From Siphonobacter sp048595215 (lineage in GTDB: Bacteria > Bacteroidota > Bacteroidia > Cytophagales > Spirosomataceae): a stretch of 35,944 nucleotides of DNA. A program made the translations under genes and the position numbers. The notes below the pieces were generated by a model that saw only the letters and a program-made list of their open reading frames with translations, was not told the origin of the DNA and did no database searches. Location: positions 1 through 35,944 of the forward strand of contig NZ_JBMDWJ010000107.1 of the NCBI RefSeq assembly GCF_048595215.1. Reading direction: 5' to 3'. Below, piece by piece: positions 1 through 6,638 of the stretch. Position 1 is the first letter of the stretch; every line of letters begins with the position of its first letter.

Positions 1-509
1 TACCCGTTCAGGATCATACGCCCCAATTGGGGCAAAACTGCTGGCTGGCTCCCAACGCCACCATCGTTGGTGACGTTAGTATGGGCGATGACTGCACCGT
101 CTGGTTCAATGCCGTCATTCGCGGCGACGTCAACGCCATCCGAATTGGCAATCGTACAAATATTCAGGATGGAGCCGTGATTCACTGTACCTATCAGAAA
201 ACGCAAACCATCATTGGTGATTCCGTAAGCATCGCCCACAACGCCGTCGTACACGGTTGTACGATCGAAGATCGTGTACTGGTGGGCATGGGGGCTATTA
301 TCATGGACGGAGCCGTGATTGGTACGGGCAGCATCATTGCGGCCGGAGCCATTGTCACGCAGAATACCATCGTTCCTCCGGGTAGCATTTATGCGGGTAA
401 CCCGGCTAAATTTCTCAAACCCGTGTCGGAAGCGGCGGGAGAAGTATTCGACCGTACGGCCAATAACTACGTCATGTACGCGGGCTGGTTCAAGGAGCAG
501 GATTGGTAA
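1..509 (+). CDS. Gamma-class carbonic anhydrase / LbH-fold protein, 5' truncated
   Basis: The frame is already open at base 3 and reads through into 'GQNCWLAPNATIVGDV', so the gene starts before the window; the TTG at 27 is probably internal. The protein is a left-handed beta-helix built of hexapeptide repeats ('APNATIVGDV', 'IGNRTNIQDGAVIH', 'IGDSVSIAHNAVVHG', 'IEDRVLVGMGAIIMDGAVI'). It carries the zinc-ligand-like His pattern of the gamma carbonic anhydrase/YrdA/PaaY family: a His in 'AVIH' and two in 'IAHNAVVHG'. It ends in the usual helical tail ('NPAKFLKPVSEA...'). Members hydrate CO2 or are uncharacterised metal-binding trimers in the cytoplasm; activity cannot be told from sequence. 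Only a few N-terminal residues seem to be missing. No terminator is obvious downstream. Confidence 0.9.
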   Translation, partial: PVQDHTPQLGQNCWLAPNATIVGDVSMGDDCTVWFNAVIRGDVNAIRIGNRTNIQDGAVIHCTYQKTQTIIGDSVSIAHNAVVHGCTIEDRVLVGMGAIIMDGAVIGTGSIIAAGAIVTQNTIVPPGSIYAGNPAKFLKPVSEAAGEVFDRTANNYVMYAGWFKEQDW

Positions 510-839
510 TCGCGGGCGGATTGAAAATCAGAAGTAAAGGACTTTGGATTTGTTCTGAAATTCTCCCCGAAAATCGCCAACTTTGCAGCCAAGTATCCGG
601 CGATTCATTTTTGCCTGAAAACAATAAGAAAGTAATAGTCCGTTTTTCCGTTTCCAATGCCTTGATCGATAAACGTCCTTCACCGGCAACAAACCTGATT
701 TTCACAGCCTACTACTTTCCTTCTTTACTTTTTAAGTAACATTTTAAAAGAGGCGTAACGTTTTTGGTGAATAAGTTATCCCCCCGCTGGTACAGCTAAC
801 GCGGAAACCTAACCTAAAACGGCCATTGCTACTACACAC
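510..839. other. Intergenic region with a possible long leader for the transaldolase-CBS gene
   Basis: This 330-base gap holds no convincing gene: the frame open on the plus strand through 503-739 starts at TTG and has no recognisable family content. The segment 578-588 (CAACTTTGCAG) resembles the TACCTTTGCAG box in front of adk at 2835 and could be a Bacteroidota -7 element one base off TAnnTTTG. If it is used, the downstream mRNA would carry a leader of about 250 nt. No strong hairpin followed by a T run was seen. Confidence 0.4.
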
Positions 840-1853
840 ATGGAGTTGTATCTTGATTCTGCCGATTTAAAAGAAATCAAAGAGGCATTTCAACTCGGTT
901 TTCTGACCGGTCTTACCACAACCCCCACGTTTATGCACCGCGAAGGAATTCGCGACCTGGATGCAACGATCGTGGAGCTTTCTAAAATTGTACCCGTTCT
1001 TCAGATCGAAGCACTGGGTGAAACCGCCGCCGATATTGTAGCCGACGCGGAACGCCAACTGGCTCTGGGTCTGGACCCTAAGCGTACGGTATTTAAAATC
1101 CCCGTGTCGCTGGAAGGCGTTAAAGCCTGCCGCACGCTGGTAGACAAAGGACTGAAAGTAAACGTTCACCTGGTATACACGATCCAACAGGCGTATATGG
1201 CAGCCGTAGCCGGTGCTACCTACATTTGCGTACTGGCCGGACGGATGCAGGATCAGGGATACGACGCCCTGACGCTGATCGGTGACGTAGTAGAACTGGT
1301 TGAAGCCTACGGTTTCGATTCAAAAGTAATGTTCTCGTCGGTACGGAATACCGAGCACGTACGGAACGCCATCGACCTGGGTTGCCACACCATTACGGTG
1401 CCCTGGAAACTGATGAAAGCCCTGACGGAAAACAACTTCACGGCTATTGGTACGAACCAGTTCATCGAGCATACGCGTTTGATCACCGTTACGGTAGGTC
1501 AGGCAATCAATACCATTAACCCAACGGTTACGACGGATATCTCTTTGACGGAAGCCATCGTTAAAATGACTGAATACGGCTTTGGCTGCGTTACGGTTGT
1601 GGATGAAGCGGGTAACTTGAAAGGCGTGTTTACCGACGGTGATCTTCGTCGGAAACTGGCTGACGGTGGTCGCGATGTCCTGTCGAAGAAAATGGGAGAT
1701 TTCGAATACGGAACGCCTATTTCCATCGAAAGCACCCAATTACTCGACGCCGCTGCTGCTCTTTTCAAGAAAACCAGCGTAGATACAATTCTGGTAACGG
1801 AAAACGGCAAGCCCGTAGGCATGCTGGATATCCAGGATTTGAAGAACGATTAA
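840..1853 (+). CDS. Transaldolase-family (FSA/TalC-like) domain fused to a CBS-domain pair
   Basis: 337 residues. Residues 1-215 follow the small transaldolase/fructose-6-phosphate aldolase fold: 'MELYLDSADL' start with Asp6, 'GLTTTPT' at 24-30, Gln55, a Schiff-base lysine at Lys86 in 'VFKIPVSLEG', and 'GRMQDQG' at 134-140. Residues from about 219 form two CBS motifs; the first contains 'GVFTDGDLRR' (262-271), typical of the CBS pair of KdsD/KpsF arabinose-5-phosphate isomerases. By recalled alignment with E. coli FsaA, Asn28 of the TTNPS motif is Thr here and Tyr131 is Leu132, so the active site is altered although the lysine remains. kdsB lies 169 bases downstream beyond a terminator hairpin. 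A sugar-phosphate aldolase or transaldolase regulated by a nucleotide bound to CBS is the likeliest role; the substrate is unknown. ATG start at 840. Confidence 0.85.
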   Translation: MELYLDSADLKEIKEAFQLGFLTGLTTTPTFMHREGIRDLDATIVELSKIVPVLQIEALGETAADIVADAERQLALGLDPKRTVFKIPVSLEGVKACRTLVDKGLKVNVHLVYTIQQAYMAAVAGATYICVLAGRMQDQGYDALTLIGDVVELVEAYGFDSKVMFSSVRNTEHVRNAIDLGCHTITVPWKLMKALTENNFTAIGTNQFIEHTRLITVTVGQAINTINPTVTTDISLTEAIVKMTEYGFGCVTVVDEAGNLKGVFTDGDLRRKLADGGRDVLSKKMGDFEYGTPISIESTQLLDAAAALFKKTSVDTILVTENGKPVGMLDIQDLKND

Positions 1854-1906
1854 TTGATTTCGGTTTCTTGCTCCAGTAGGAAGTAACTGAACTACGCATA
1901 CCCTTG

Positions 1907-1942
1907 TTGCCTCCTGAGCGAATGTGTTCGGGAGGCAATTTT
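1907..1942 (+). terminator. Rho-independent terminator after the transaldolase-CBS gene
   Basis: TTGCCTCC at 1907-1914 pairs with GGAGGCAA at 1931-1938, with further pairing inside the loop. TTTT follows at 1939-1942. Confidence 0.75.
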
Positions 1943-2022
1943 ACTATTAGCCTGTAAACAAAACGAAGGTTGATTAGTAATTTCATCTATGGCTTCATAC
2001 TGAATAGCCCGTAACCAAAACT

Positions 2023-2775
2023 ATGGTATTAGGAATCATTCCCGCCCGTTACGCTTCGACCCGTTTTCCGGGTAAACCCCTGGCCTACATTCAGGGCAAA
2101 AGCATGATTCAACGCGTATACGAAGCCGCTCAGGCTTCGAAACTACTGGAGGTTATTGTTGCCACCGATGATGTACGTATTGCTGAACACGTCCAGAATT
2201 TTGGCGGTAAAGCCGTCCTTACGCGTGAAGACCATCCCAGTGGTACAGATCGCTGTTGGGAAGCTTTTACCAGTTGGGCAGAAACGCATCTGGCTCCCGA
2301 ATCCGTGCAGTATGTGTTGAACATTCAGGGAGATGAACCCTTTCTAGATCCTAATCAAATAAACGAATTAGTAGAGGTTCTGGATGGAGAGGTAGAATTG
2401 GCTACGCAGATGATTAAAGTTACGTCAGCGGAAACCCTGCACGATCCGGGCGAAGCGAAGATCGTCCTTAACACTAAGGGTGAAGTAATGCTCTTTAGTC
2501 GTCAGGCAATTCCGTTTCTGCGTAACTATCCACTTCAGGAATGGCACTTACATCATACGTACTACCGGCACGTAGGCATGTATGCCTATCGTACGGATAT
2601 TCTTCAGGCCATTACGCAACTTACGCTTTCATCCCTGGAAAAAGCCGAGTCGCTAGAGCAACTCCGATGGCTCGAAGCCGGCTATAAAATTCAGATGGTA
2701 GAAACGACTTACGATAGCCCCTGTGTAGATACACCCGAGGACCTGGAAAAGGCTTTGAAGTACTTAAACACCTAA
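2023..2775 (+). CDS. kdsB: 3-deoxy-manno-octulosonate cytidylyltransferase (CMP-KDO synthetase)
   Basis: 250 residues, the family's usual length. Activates KDO with CTP to give CMP-KDO, the donor for lipid A-core KDO transfer, in the cytoplasm. The nucleotide-binding N-terminus 'GIIPARYASTRFPGKPL' is followed by 'VIVATDD' (about 45-51), 'HPSGTDRCWEA' (substrate loop) and 'VLNIQGDEPF' (metal/substrate Asp). The C-terminal part has 'VGMYAYRTDIL' and ends in 'SPCVDTPEDLEKA', both typical. ATG start at 2023. It is a single transcription unit or starts a unit with adk; a terminator hairpin lies upstream and a weak ACCCG/CGGGT hairpin (2775-2795) downstream. Its presence indicates a KDO-containing lipopolysaccharide. 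Confidence 0.97.
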   Translation: MVLGIIPARYASTRFPGKPLAYIQGKSMIQRVYEAAQASKLLEVIVATDDVRIAEHVQNFGGKAVLTREDHPSGTDRCWEAFTSWAETHLAPESVQYVLNIQGDEPFLDPNQINELVEVLDGEVELATQMIKVTSAETLHDPGEAKIVLNTKGEVMLFSRQAIPFLRNYPLQEWHLHHTYYRHVGMYAYRTDILQAITQLTLSSLEKAESLEQLRWLEAGYKIQMVETTYDSPCVDTPEDLEKALKYLNT

Positions 2776-2834
2776 CCCGACAGTACATTACGGGTAAAAG
2801 CCAGTCAGATGCTTTCTATTTCCGAGCAGTATTG

Positions 2835-2842
2835 TACCTTTG
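2835..2842 (+). promoter_or_regulatory. Putative Bacteroidota -7 promoter box for adk
   Basis: TACCTTTG matches the TAnnTTTG consensus of the Bacteroidota housekeeping sigma factor and lies 42 bases before the adk ATG. No clear TTG -33 element was found at the expected distance. Confidence 0.5.
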
Positions 2843-2884
2843 CAGCCCTATTAACATCGTTTCATACTGAATATCAATAGTCTC

Positions 2885-3463
2885 ATGCTTAATTTGGTAC
2901 TCTTTGGCCCTCCGGGAGCCGGGAAAGGAACCCAGAGCGAAAAGTTGATTGACAAATACAAGCTCGTCCATTTATCTACCGGCGATCTGCTTCGCTCTGA
3001 AATTAAAGCAGGTACGGAACTGGGACTGAGAGCCAAAGCTCTGATGGACCAGGGATTGCTGGTGCCTGATGAAGTAGTAATTGGCATGATTGACAACAAA
3101 CTGAAAGAAAATAAACAGGCCGCTGGCTTTATTTTCGACGGTTTTCCCCGGACAGTCAACCAGGCCGAAGCTCTGGATACCTTACTTGAAGAAAACGGTA
3201 CGGCGATCTCAGCGATGGTAGCTTTGGAAGTAGAAGCGGAAGAATTAACGCGTCGTTTGCTGGAACGCGGAAAAACTTCCGGTCGTCCGGATGATCAGAA
3301 CGAAGAACTCATTCGTAAACGGGTACAGGAATACAACGAAAAAACGCTGCCCGTAGCAAACTACTACCAAGGACAGGGTAAGTTCACCTCGGTCTATGGA
3401 ATCGGAGCTATCGAGGAAATTTTTGAGAAGATCTGTACGGCTATCGAAAAATCGGCCGTTTAG
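2885..3463 (+). CDS. adk: Adenylate kinase, short-LID type
   Basis: 192 residues. Interconverts ATP + AMP and 2 ADP in the cytoplasm. P-loop 'FGPPGAGKGTQ' at about 7-17; AMP-binding 'LSTGDLLRSEI'; 'FIFDGFPRTVNQAEAL' with the canonical DGFPRT motif; LID region 'RGKTSGRPDDQNEELIRKR', short and without zinc-binding cysteines. The length is that of the short bacterial form also found in other Bacteroidota. ATG at 2885, 43 bases after a TACCTTTG box. Followed by two hairpins before obg, so probably monocistronic. Confidence 0.98.
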   Translation: MLNLVLFGPPGAGKGTQSEKLIDKYKLVHLSTGDLLRSEIKAGTELGLRAKALMDQGLLVPDEVVIGMIDNKLKENKQAAGFIFDGFPRTVNQAEALDTLLEENGTAISAMVALEVEAEELTRRLLERGKTSGRPDDQNEELIRKRVQEYNEKTLPVANYYQGQGKFTSVYGIGAIEEIFEKICTAIEKSAV

Positions 3464-3482
3464 TACATACGTTCGCATTACT

Positions 3483-3521
3483 GAAATAGGCTATTTCGGA
3501 ACGTCCGAAATGGCCTATTTT
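3483..3521 (+). terminator. Terminator hairpin after adk
   Basis: AAATAGGCTATTTCGGA (3484-3500) pairs with TCCGAAATGGCCTATTT (3504-3520), with one T-G wobble and a 3-base loop. The A-rich left arm and T-rich right arm suit termination in both directions. Confidence 0.7.
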
Positions 3522-3543
3522 CATTCAGGCTTAGGCCTTAAAT

Positions 3544-3566
3544 AGCCCGATTATTCGGGCTTTGTT
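3544..3566 (+). terminator. Second hairpin in the adk-obg gap
   Basis: AGCCCGA (3544-3550) pairs with TCGGGCT (3555-3561) around a TTAT loop and is followed by TTGTTT. Placed in tandem with the hairpin at 3483, it looks like a backup terminator. Confidence 0.55.
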
Positions 3567-3704
3567 TCGTCCGAATCCAGCCGTACTTGAGCGAAGTGCT
3601 ACCGGCTAGGCAAAACATTGCTTTACTTTGCATAAATTTAGGAGAAGGACGATCATACTCACTCAAGCCGTGTACTGACACGGATTAGATTACCTACTAG
3701 GGCT

Positions 3705-4706
3705 GTGACAACAAACTTCATTGATTACGTAAAAATTTGCTGCCGTTCAGGACCCGGAGGTGCCGGATCATCGCACTTCCGCCGGGAGAAACACGTTCCG
3801 CTGGGCGGACCGGATGGTGGCGACGGAGGCCGGGGAGGCCATATCATTCTTCGGGGTAGTACCAATGTCTGGACATTACTCCACCTTAAATACCGTAAAC
3901 ACGTTATCGCTAGCAAAGGCCAACCCGGCGAAGGCGGACGCCGTACCGGAGCCCGGGGCGAAGATGTGTACCTGGACGTACCGCTGGGTACCATTGCCAA
4001 AGACGCCGAAACGGGCGAAGTACTGTTTGAAATTACGGAGAACGACCAGGAGATGATTCTGCTGGAAGGGGGCCGTGGTGGTCTGGGTAACTCCCACTTT
4101 AAAACCTCCACGAACCAGGCTCCGCACACCTCTCAGCCCGGCGAAGATGGCCAGGAGGTCTGGTTTATTCTGGAGTTGAAAGTACTAGCCGATGTCGGTT
4201 TAGTAGGTTTTCCTAACGCCGGAAAATCCACGTTACTTTCGGTAGTATCGGCTGCCAAACCCGAAATTGCGGATTATCCCTTTACGACGATTGTCCCGAA
4301 CTTGGGCGTAGTCCCCTACCGTGACTTCCGTTCGTTTGTCATGGCTGATATTCCGGGCATTATCGAGGGAGCTTCGCAAGGTAAAGGTTTGGGATTACGC
4401 TTCTTACGACATATTGAACGGAACTCTATTCTGCTTTTCCTAATTCCGGCTTCTTCCGAAAATCCGGGTGAAGAATACGCAGTTCTACTGAATGAGTTGC
4501 AGGAATACAATCCTGAGTTAATGGATAAATCCCGTTTATTAGCTATTTCTAAAGCTGATTTATTAACGGAAGAAGATAAGCAAACCTTTATTGAGCAATT
4601 ACCTGCTGATGTTCCTCACTTGTTCTTTTCATCGTATACGCGAGAAGGACTAGATTCATTGCTTGATTTGATTTGGCAAGCGTTAAATCCGCCGACTCAA
4701 GCCTAA
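3705..4706 (+). CDS. obg: Obg-family GTPase (ribosome assembly)
   Basis: 333 residues. Large GTPase of the Obg/CgtA family, acting in 50S subunit maturation and stress response. Residues 1-155 are the glycine-rich Obg fold ('SGPGGAGSSHFRREKHVPLGGPDGG' region, 'GGRGGLGNSHFKTSTNQAP'). The G domain follows: G1 'GFPNAGKST', G2 'PFTTI', G3 'DIPGIIEGAS', G4 'SKADLL', G5-like 'FSSYTREGL'. The long C-terminal OCT domain of some species is absent, usual for Bacteroidota. The start is GTG at 3705: translation from there gives 'MTTNFIDYVKI', matching the family N-terminus, and no in-frame ATG exists before the Obg fold. The last 90 codons are visibly more AT-rich than the first 200. Confidence 0.96.
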   Translation: MTTNFIDYVKICCRSGPGGAGSSHFRREKHVPLGGPDGGDGGRGGHIILRGSTNVWTLLHLKYRKHVIASKGQPGEGGRRTGARGEDVYLDVPLGTIAKDAETGEVLFEITENDQEMILLEGGRGGLGNSHFKTSTNQAPHTSQPGEDGQEVWFILELKVLADVGLVGFPNAGKSTLLSVVSAAKPEIADYPFTTIVPNLGVVPYRDFRSFVMADIPGIIEGASQGKGLGLRFLRHIERNSILLFLIPASSENPGEEYAVLLNELQEYNPELMDKSRLLAISKADLLTEEDKQTFIEQLPADVPHLFFSSYTREGLDSLLDLIWQALNPPTQA

Positions 4707-4713
4707 TTCTTAT

Positions 4714-4746
4714 AATACAGCCTCTTAACGGGGGCTGTATTGTTTT
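4714..4746 (+). terminator. Rho-independent terminator after obg
   Basis: ATACAGCCTC (4715-4724) pairs with GGGGCTGTAT (4731-4740), one T-G wobble, followed by TGTTTT. Confidence 0.8.
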
Positions 4747-4779
4747 AAATGATTGCGTTCAACCAATTATTTTCAAAAA

Positions 4780-6498
4780 ATGCCTTCTACTATTTCCAAG
4801 AATAGTATCTCCTCCACATGGATTGTCTTTGTTAGCCTGATTCCGATTAGCCTTTTCTTTTATACCTTCTTTGCGTACGTAACTAACATTCCTTTTCAGG
4901 ATGACTACGACGCTTTATTAGAACCCGTTACCAAGCTTACGCAGCTATCCCCTTTTTCCTGGAAAGAATTCATTCATATTATTTGGGTACAGGATGACGA
5001 ACGGCGGATTGTGGTGGATCGGATTGCAGCTACACTCATTTACCTGATTAACGGGCACCTGGACTTACGGATTCAAATGTTCGTTGGTCTTCTTTCGCTA
5101 CTGGGCTTTTTATATCTTTTCTATACTATTATCAAAGAAGCCCAACTACCGTTATTGCTGGTAGTCGCGGCTTCCTTTCTGTTATTTCATATTCAGTACT
5201 ACGAAGCGATTTACTGGGGAATGATTCCCTTGCAACATATTGTCGTTCACTTCTTTGCCTTGCTATCGGCGTACTACTTATATAAACCTAAATTAGGTCA
5301 TTTAACACTTGCTTTAGGTGCGGCTATTCTTGCCATTCTCAGTGACGTTAGTGGCACATTCGTCTTACCTACGGGTTTAGTTTTACTACTACTCCAGCAC
5401 CGTTGGAAGCACGCGGGTATTTGGGTACTCGTCATTGGTGGAATGATTGCGTTGTATTACTATCAGTTGGTGGTACCCGCGTATCGGCCTAAGCTTTCGG
5501 ATAATTTACAACACCCCTGGCTCATCCTTTACAACTTCTTGTCTTTCAGTGGCTTGGCTACGGATTTAAATACCGTCCTTCCCTTCAAACTACGCTCGGG
5601 TCTAATTATGGCTACGGGTTTAAGTTTTTGGTGTATTGTTATTTACTCGGCTTTCCTCTTCATTAAGCCTTCCTTTCAACACGCAAAAGTTGCTTACCCT
5701 CGCTGGAAGATTACCCTATGGGGTGGACTTATTCACTTCAGTATTACTATCCTTGCTTTTGCCGTAGGTCGAGCGATGGAAGGTACGCAGGCCGTGTTAA
5801 TTAGCCGATACAAACACATGGGTTTTATCTGGTTGATTCTCATTTCAATTTTAGTATTTAGCCAGCTTCGTCCTACGCTACGCTGGGTTCGTATCTGGAC
5901 AATTTTGAGTGTATTGGTTTGTTCGTTTAGCTATTTCGAATACGTAGCTCCATTGGACTACTATTATAAAGAACGAAATACGGATATGTATGGCTGGGAG
6001 CATAACCGAGCCCTACCCAGCTCCCCCATCTACTTAAGCTTACAGTCAGCTGTAGATACCATTACCACACAATCCATTCGGGCAGGAGTATACGAACTTC
6101 CCAGGGACTACTTTTTTGAAATGCCTTATCAGGTCAGTGCCGACTTATTTACATTAGAAACCAAACAAATGGGTCATGCATTGGTCTTTACTAATGAACA
6201 GTTTATTCGCTCAGTTCATAAAAACGACGGAGCGTATATCTTACTGAAGAATGCCGCTCAGTCGCATTATATTCCAACCAGACAAAAACGGTATTCGCTC
6301 AAATCTTTCGTTTCTTCCCTTGGTAAGCACTATTATGCCAATGGTTTCCATGGCAGTTTTCCAGTAGAGTACTTGCAACCGAATACGCAATATCAGGTGT
6401 GGGTGGTAGTGATTCATAGAGGAGTGAAAGTACTGCATCCCACGACTTATCGATTAGATGCATTACCTAATTTTGCCGTACGAATTAGCCAATCTTAA
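4780..6498 (+). CDS. Polytopic membrane protein, GT-C glycosyltransferase-like
   Basis: About 572 residues from the ATG at 4780 (an in-frame TTG at 4753 would overlap the obg terminator surroundings and is less likely). Roughly ten hydrophobic segments: the first at 14-34, the rest through about residue 390, then a soluble tail of about 180 residues. After the first helix come 'QDDYDALLEP' (Asp41-Asp42) and, 30 residues on, 'DDERR' (about 72-76): the acidic pair of a GT-C first extracytoplasmic loop. The same plan (DDY ... NEHR, many helices, beta-rich tail) recurs in the gene at 32236-33915, a likely paralogue. GT-C enzymes transfer sugars from polyprenyl-phosphate donors outside the inner membrane; the substrate here is unknown. 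It stands alone, far from the glycan cluster, and is leucine-TTA rich. Confidence 0.7.
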   Translation: MPSTISKNSISSTWIVFVSLIPISLFFYTFFAYVTNIPFQDDYDALLEPVTKLTQLSPFSWKEFIHIIWVQDDERRIVVDRIAATLIYLINGHLDLRIQMFVGLLSLLGFLYLFYTIIKEAQLPLLLVVAASFLLFHIQYYEAIYWGMIPLQHIVVHFFALLSAYYLYKPKLGHLTLALGAAILAILSDVSGTFVLPTGLVLLLLQHRWKHAGIWVLVIGGMIALYYYQLVVPAYRPKLSDNLQHPWLILYNFLSFSGLATDLNTVLPFKLRSGLIMATGLSFWCIVIYSAFLFIKPSFQHAKVAYPRWKITLWGGLIHFSITILAFAVGRAMEGTQAVLISRYKHMGFIWLILISILVFSQLRPTLRWVRIWTILSVLVCSFSYFEYVAPLDYYYKERNTDMYGWEHNRALPSSPIYLSLQSAVDTITTQSIRAGVYELPRDYFFEMPYQVSADLFTLETKQMGHALVFTNEQFIRSVHKNDGAYILLKNAAQSHYIPTRQKRYSLKSFVSSLGKHYYANGFHGSFPVEYLQPNTQYQVWVVVIHRGVKVLHPTTYRLDALPNFAVRISQS

Positions 6499-6536
6499 AA
6501 CTACAATTGGTAAAGTATTAGATGAAGCCTATTTCA

Positions 6537-6576
6537 TTTGACTGTAACTCATTGACAGTCAAACATTAGGATTTTT
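6537..6576 (+). terminator. Possible terminator after the GT-C-like gene
   Basis: TTTGACTGT (6537-6545) pairs perfectly with ACAGTCAAA (6555-6563). A T run (6571-6576) follows, 7 bases after the stem, so termination may be weak. Confidence 0.45.
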
Positions 6577-6594
6577 TATTTAACATTTTATTCA

Positions 6595-6602
6595 TATTTT
6601 TG
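6595..6602 (+). promoter_or_regulatory. Putative -7 promoter box for the T9SS esterase gene
   Basis: TATTTTTG fits TAnnTTTG and lies 36 bases before the ATG at 6639. A T-rich stretch sits at the -33 position but no clear TTG. Confidence 0.4.
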
Positions 6603-6638
6603 TTAATTGGAAGTATTCGCCTGTGCTTCCTATCTGTT

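Noticed and set aside
503..739. 78-codon frame between the carbonic anhydrase-like gene and the transaldolase-CBS gene
   Set aside because: Starts at TTG overlapping the previous gene, has no family similarity I recognise and no clear start signal.
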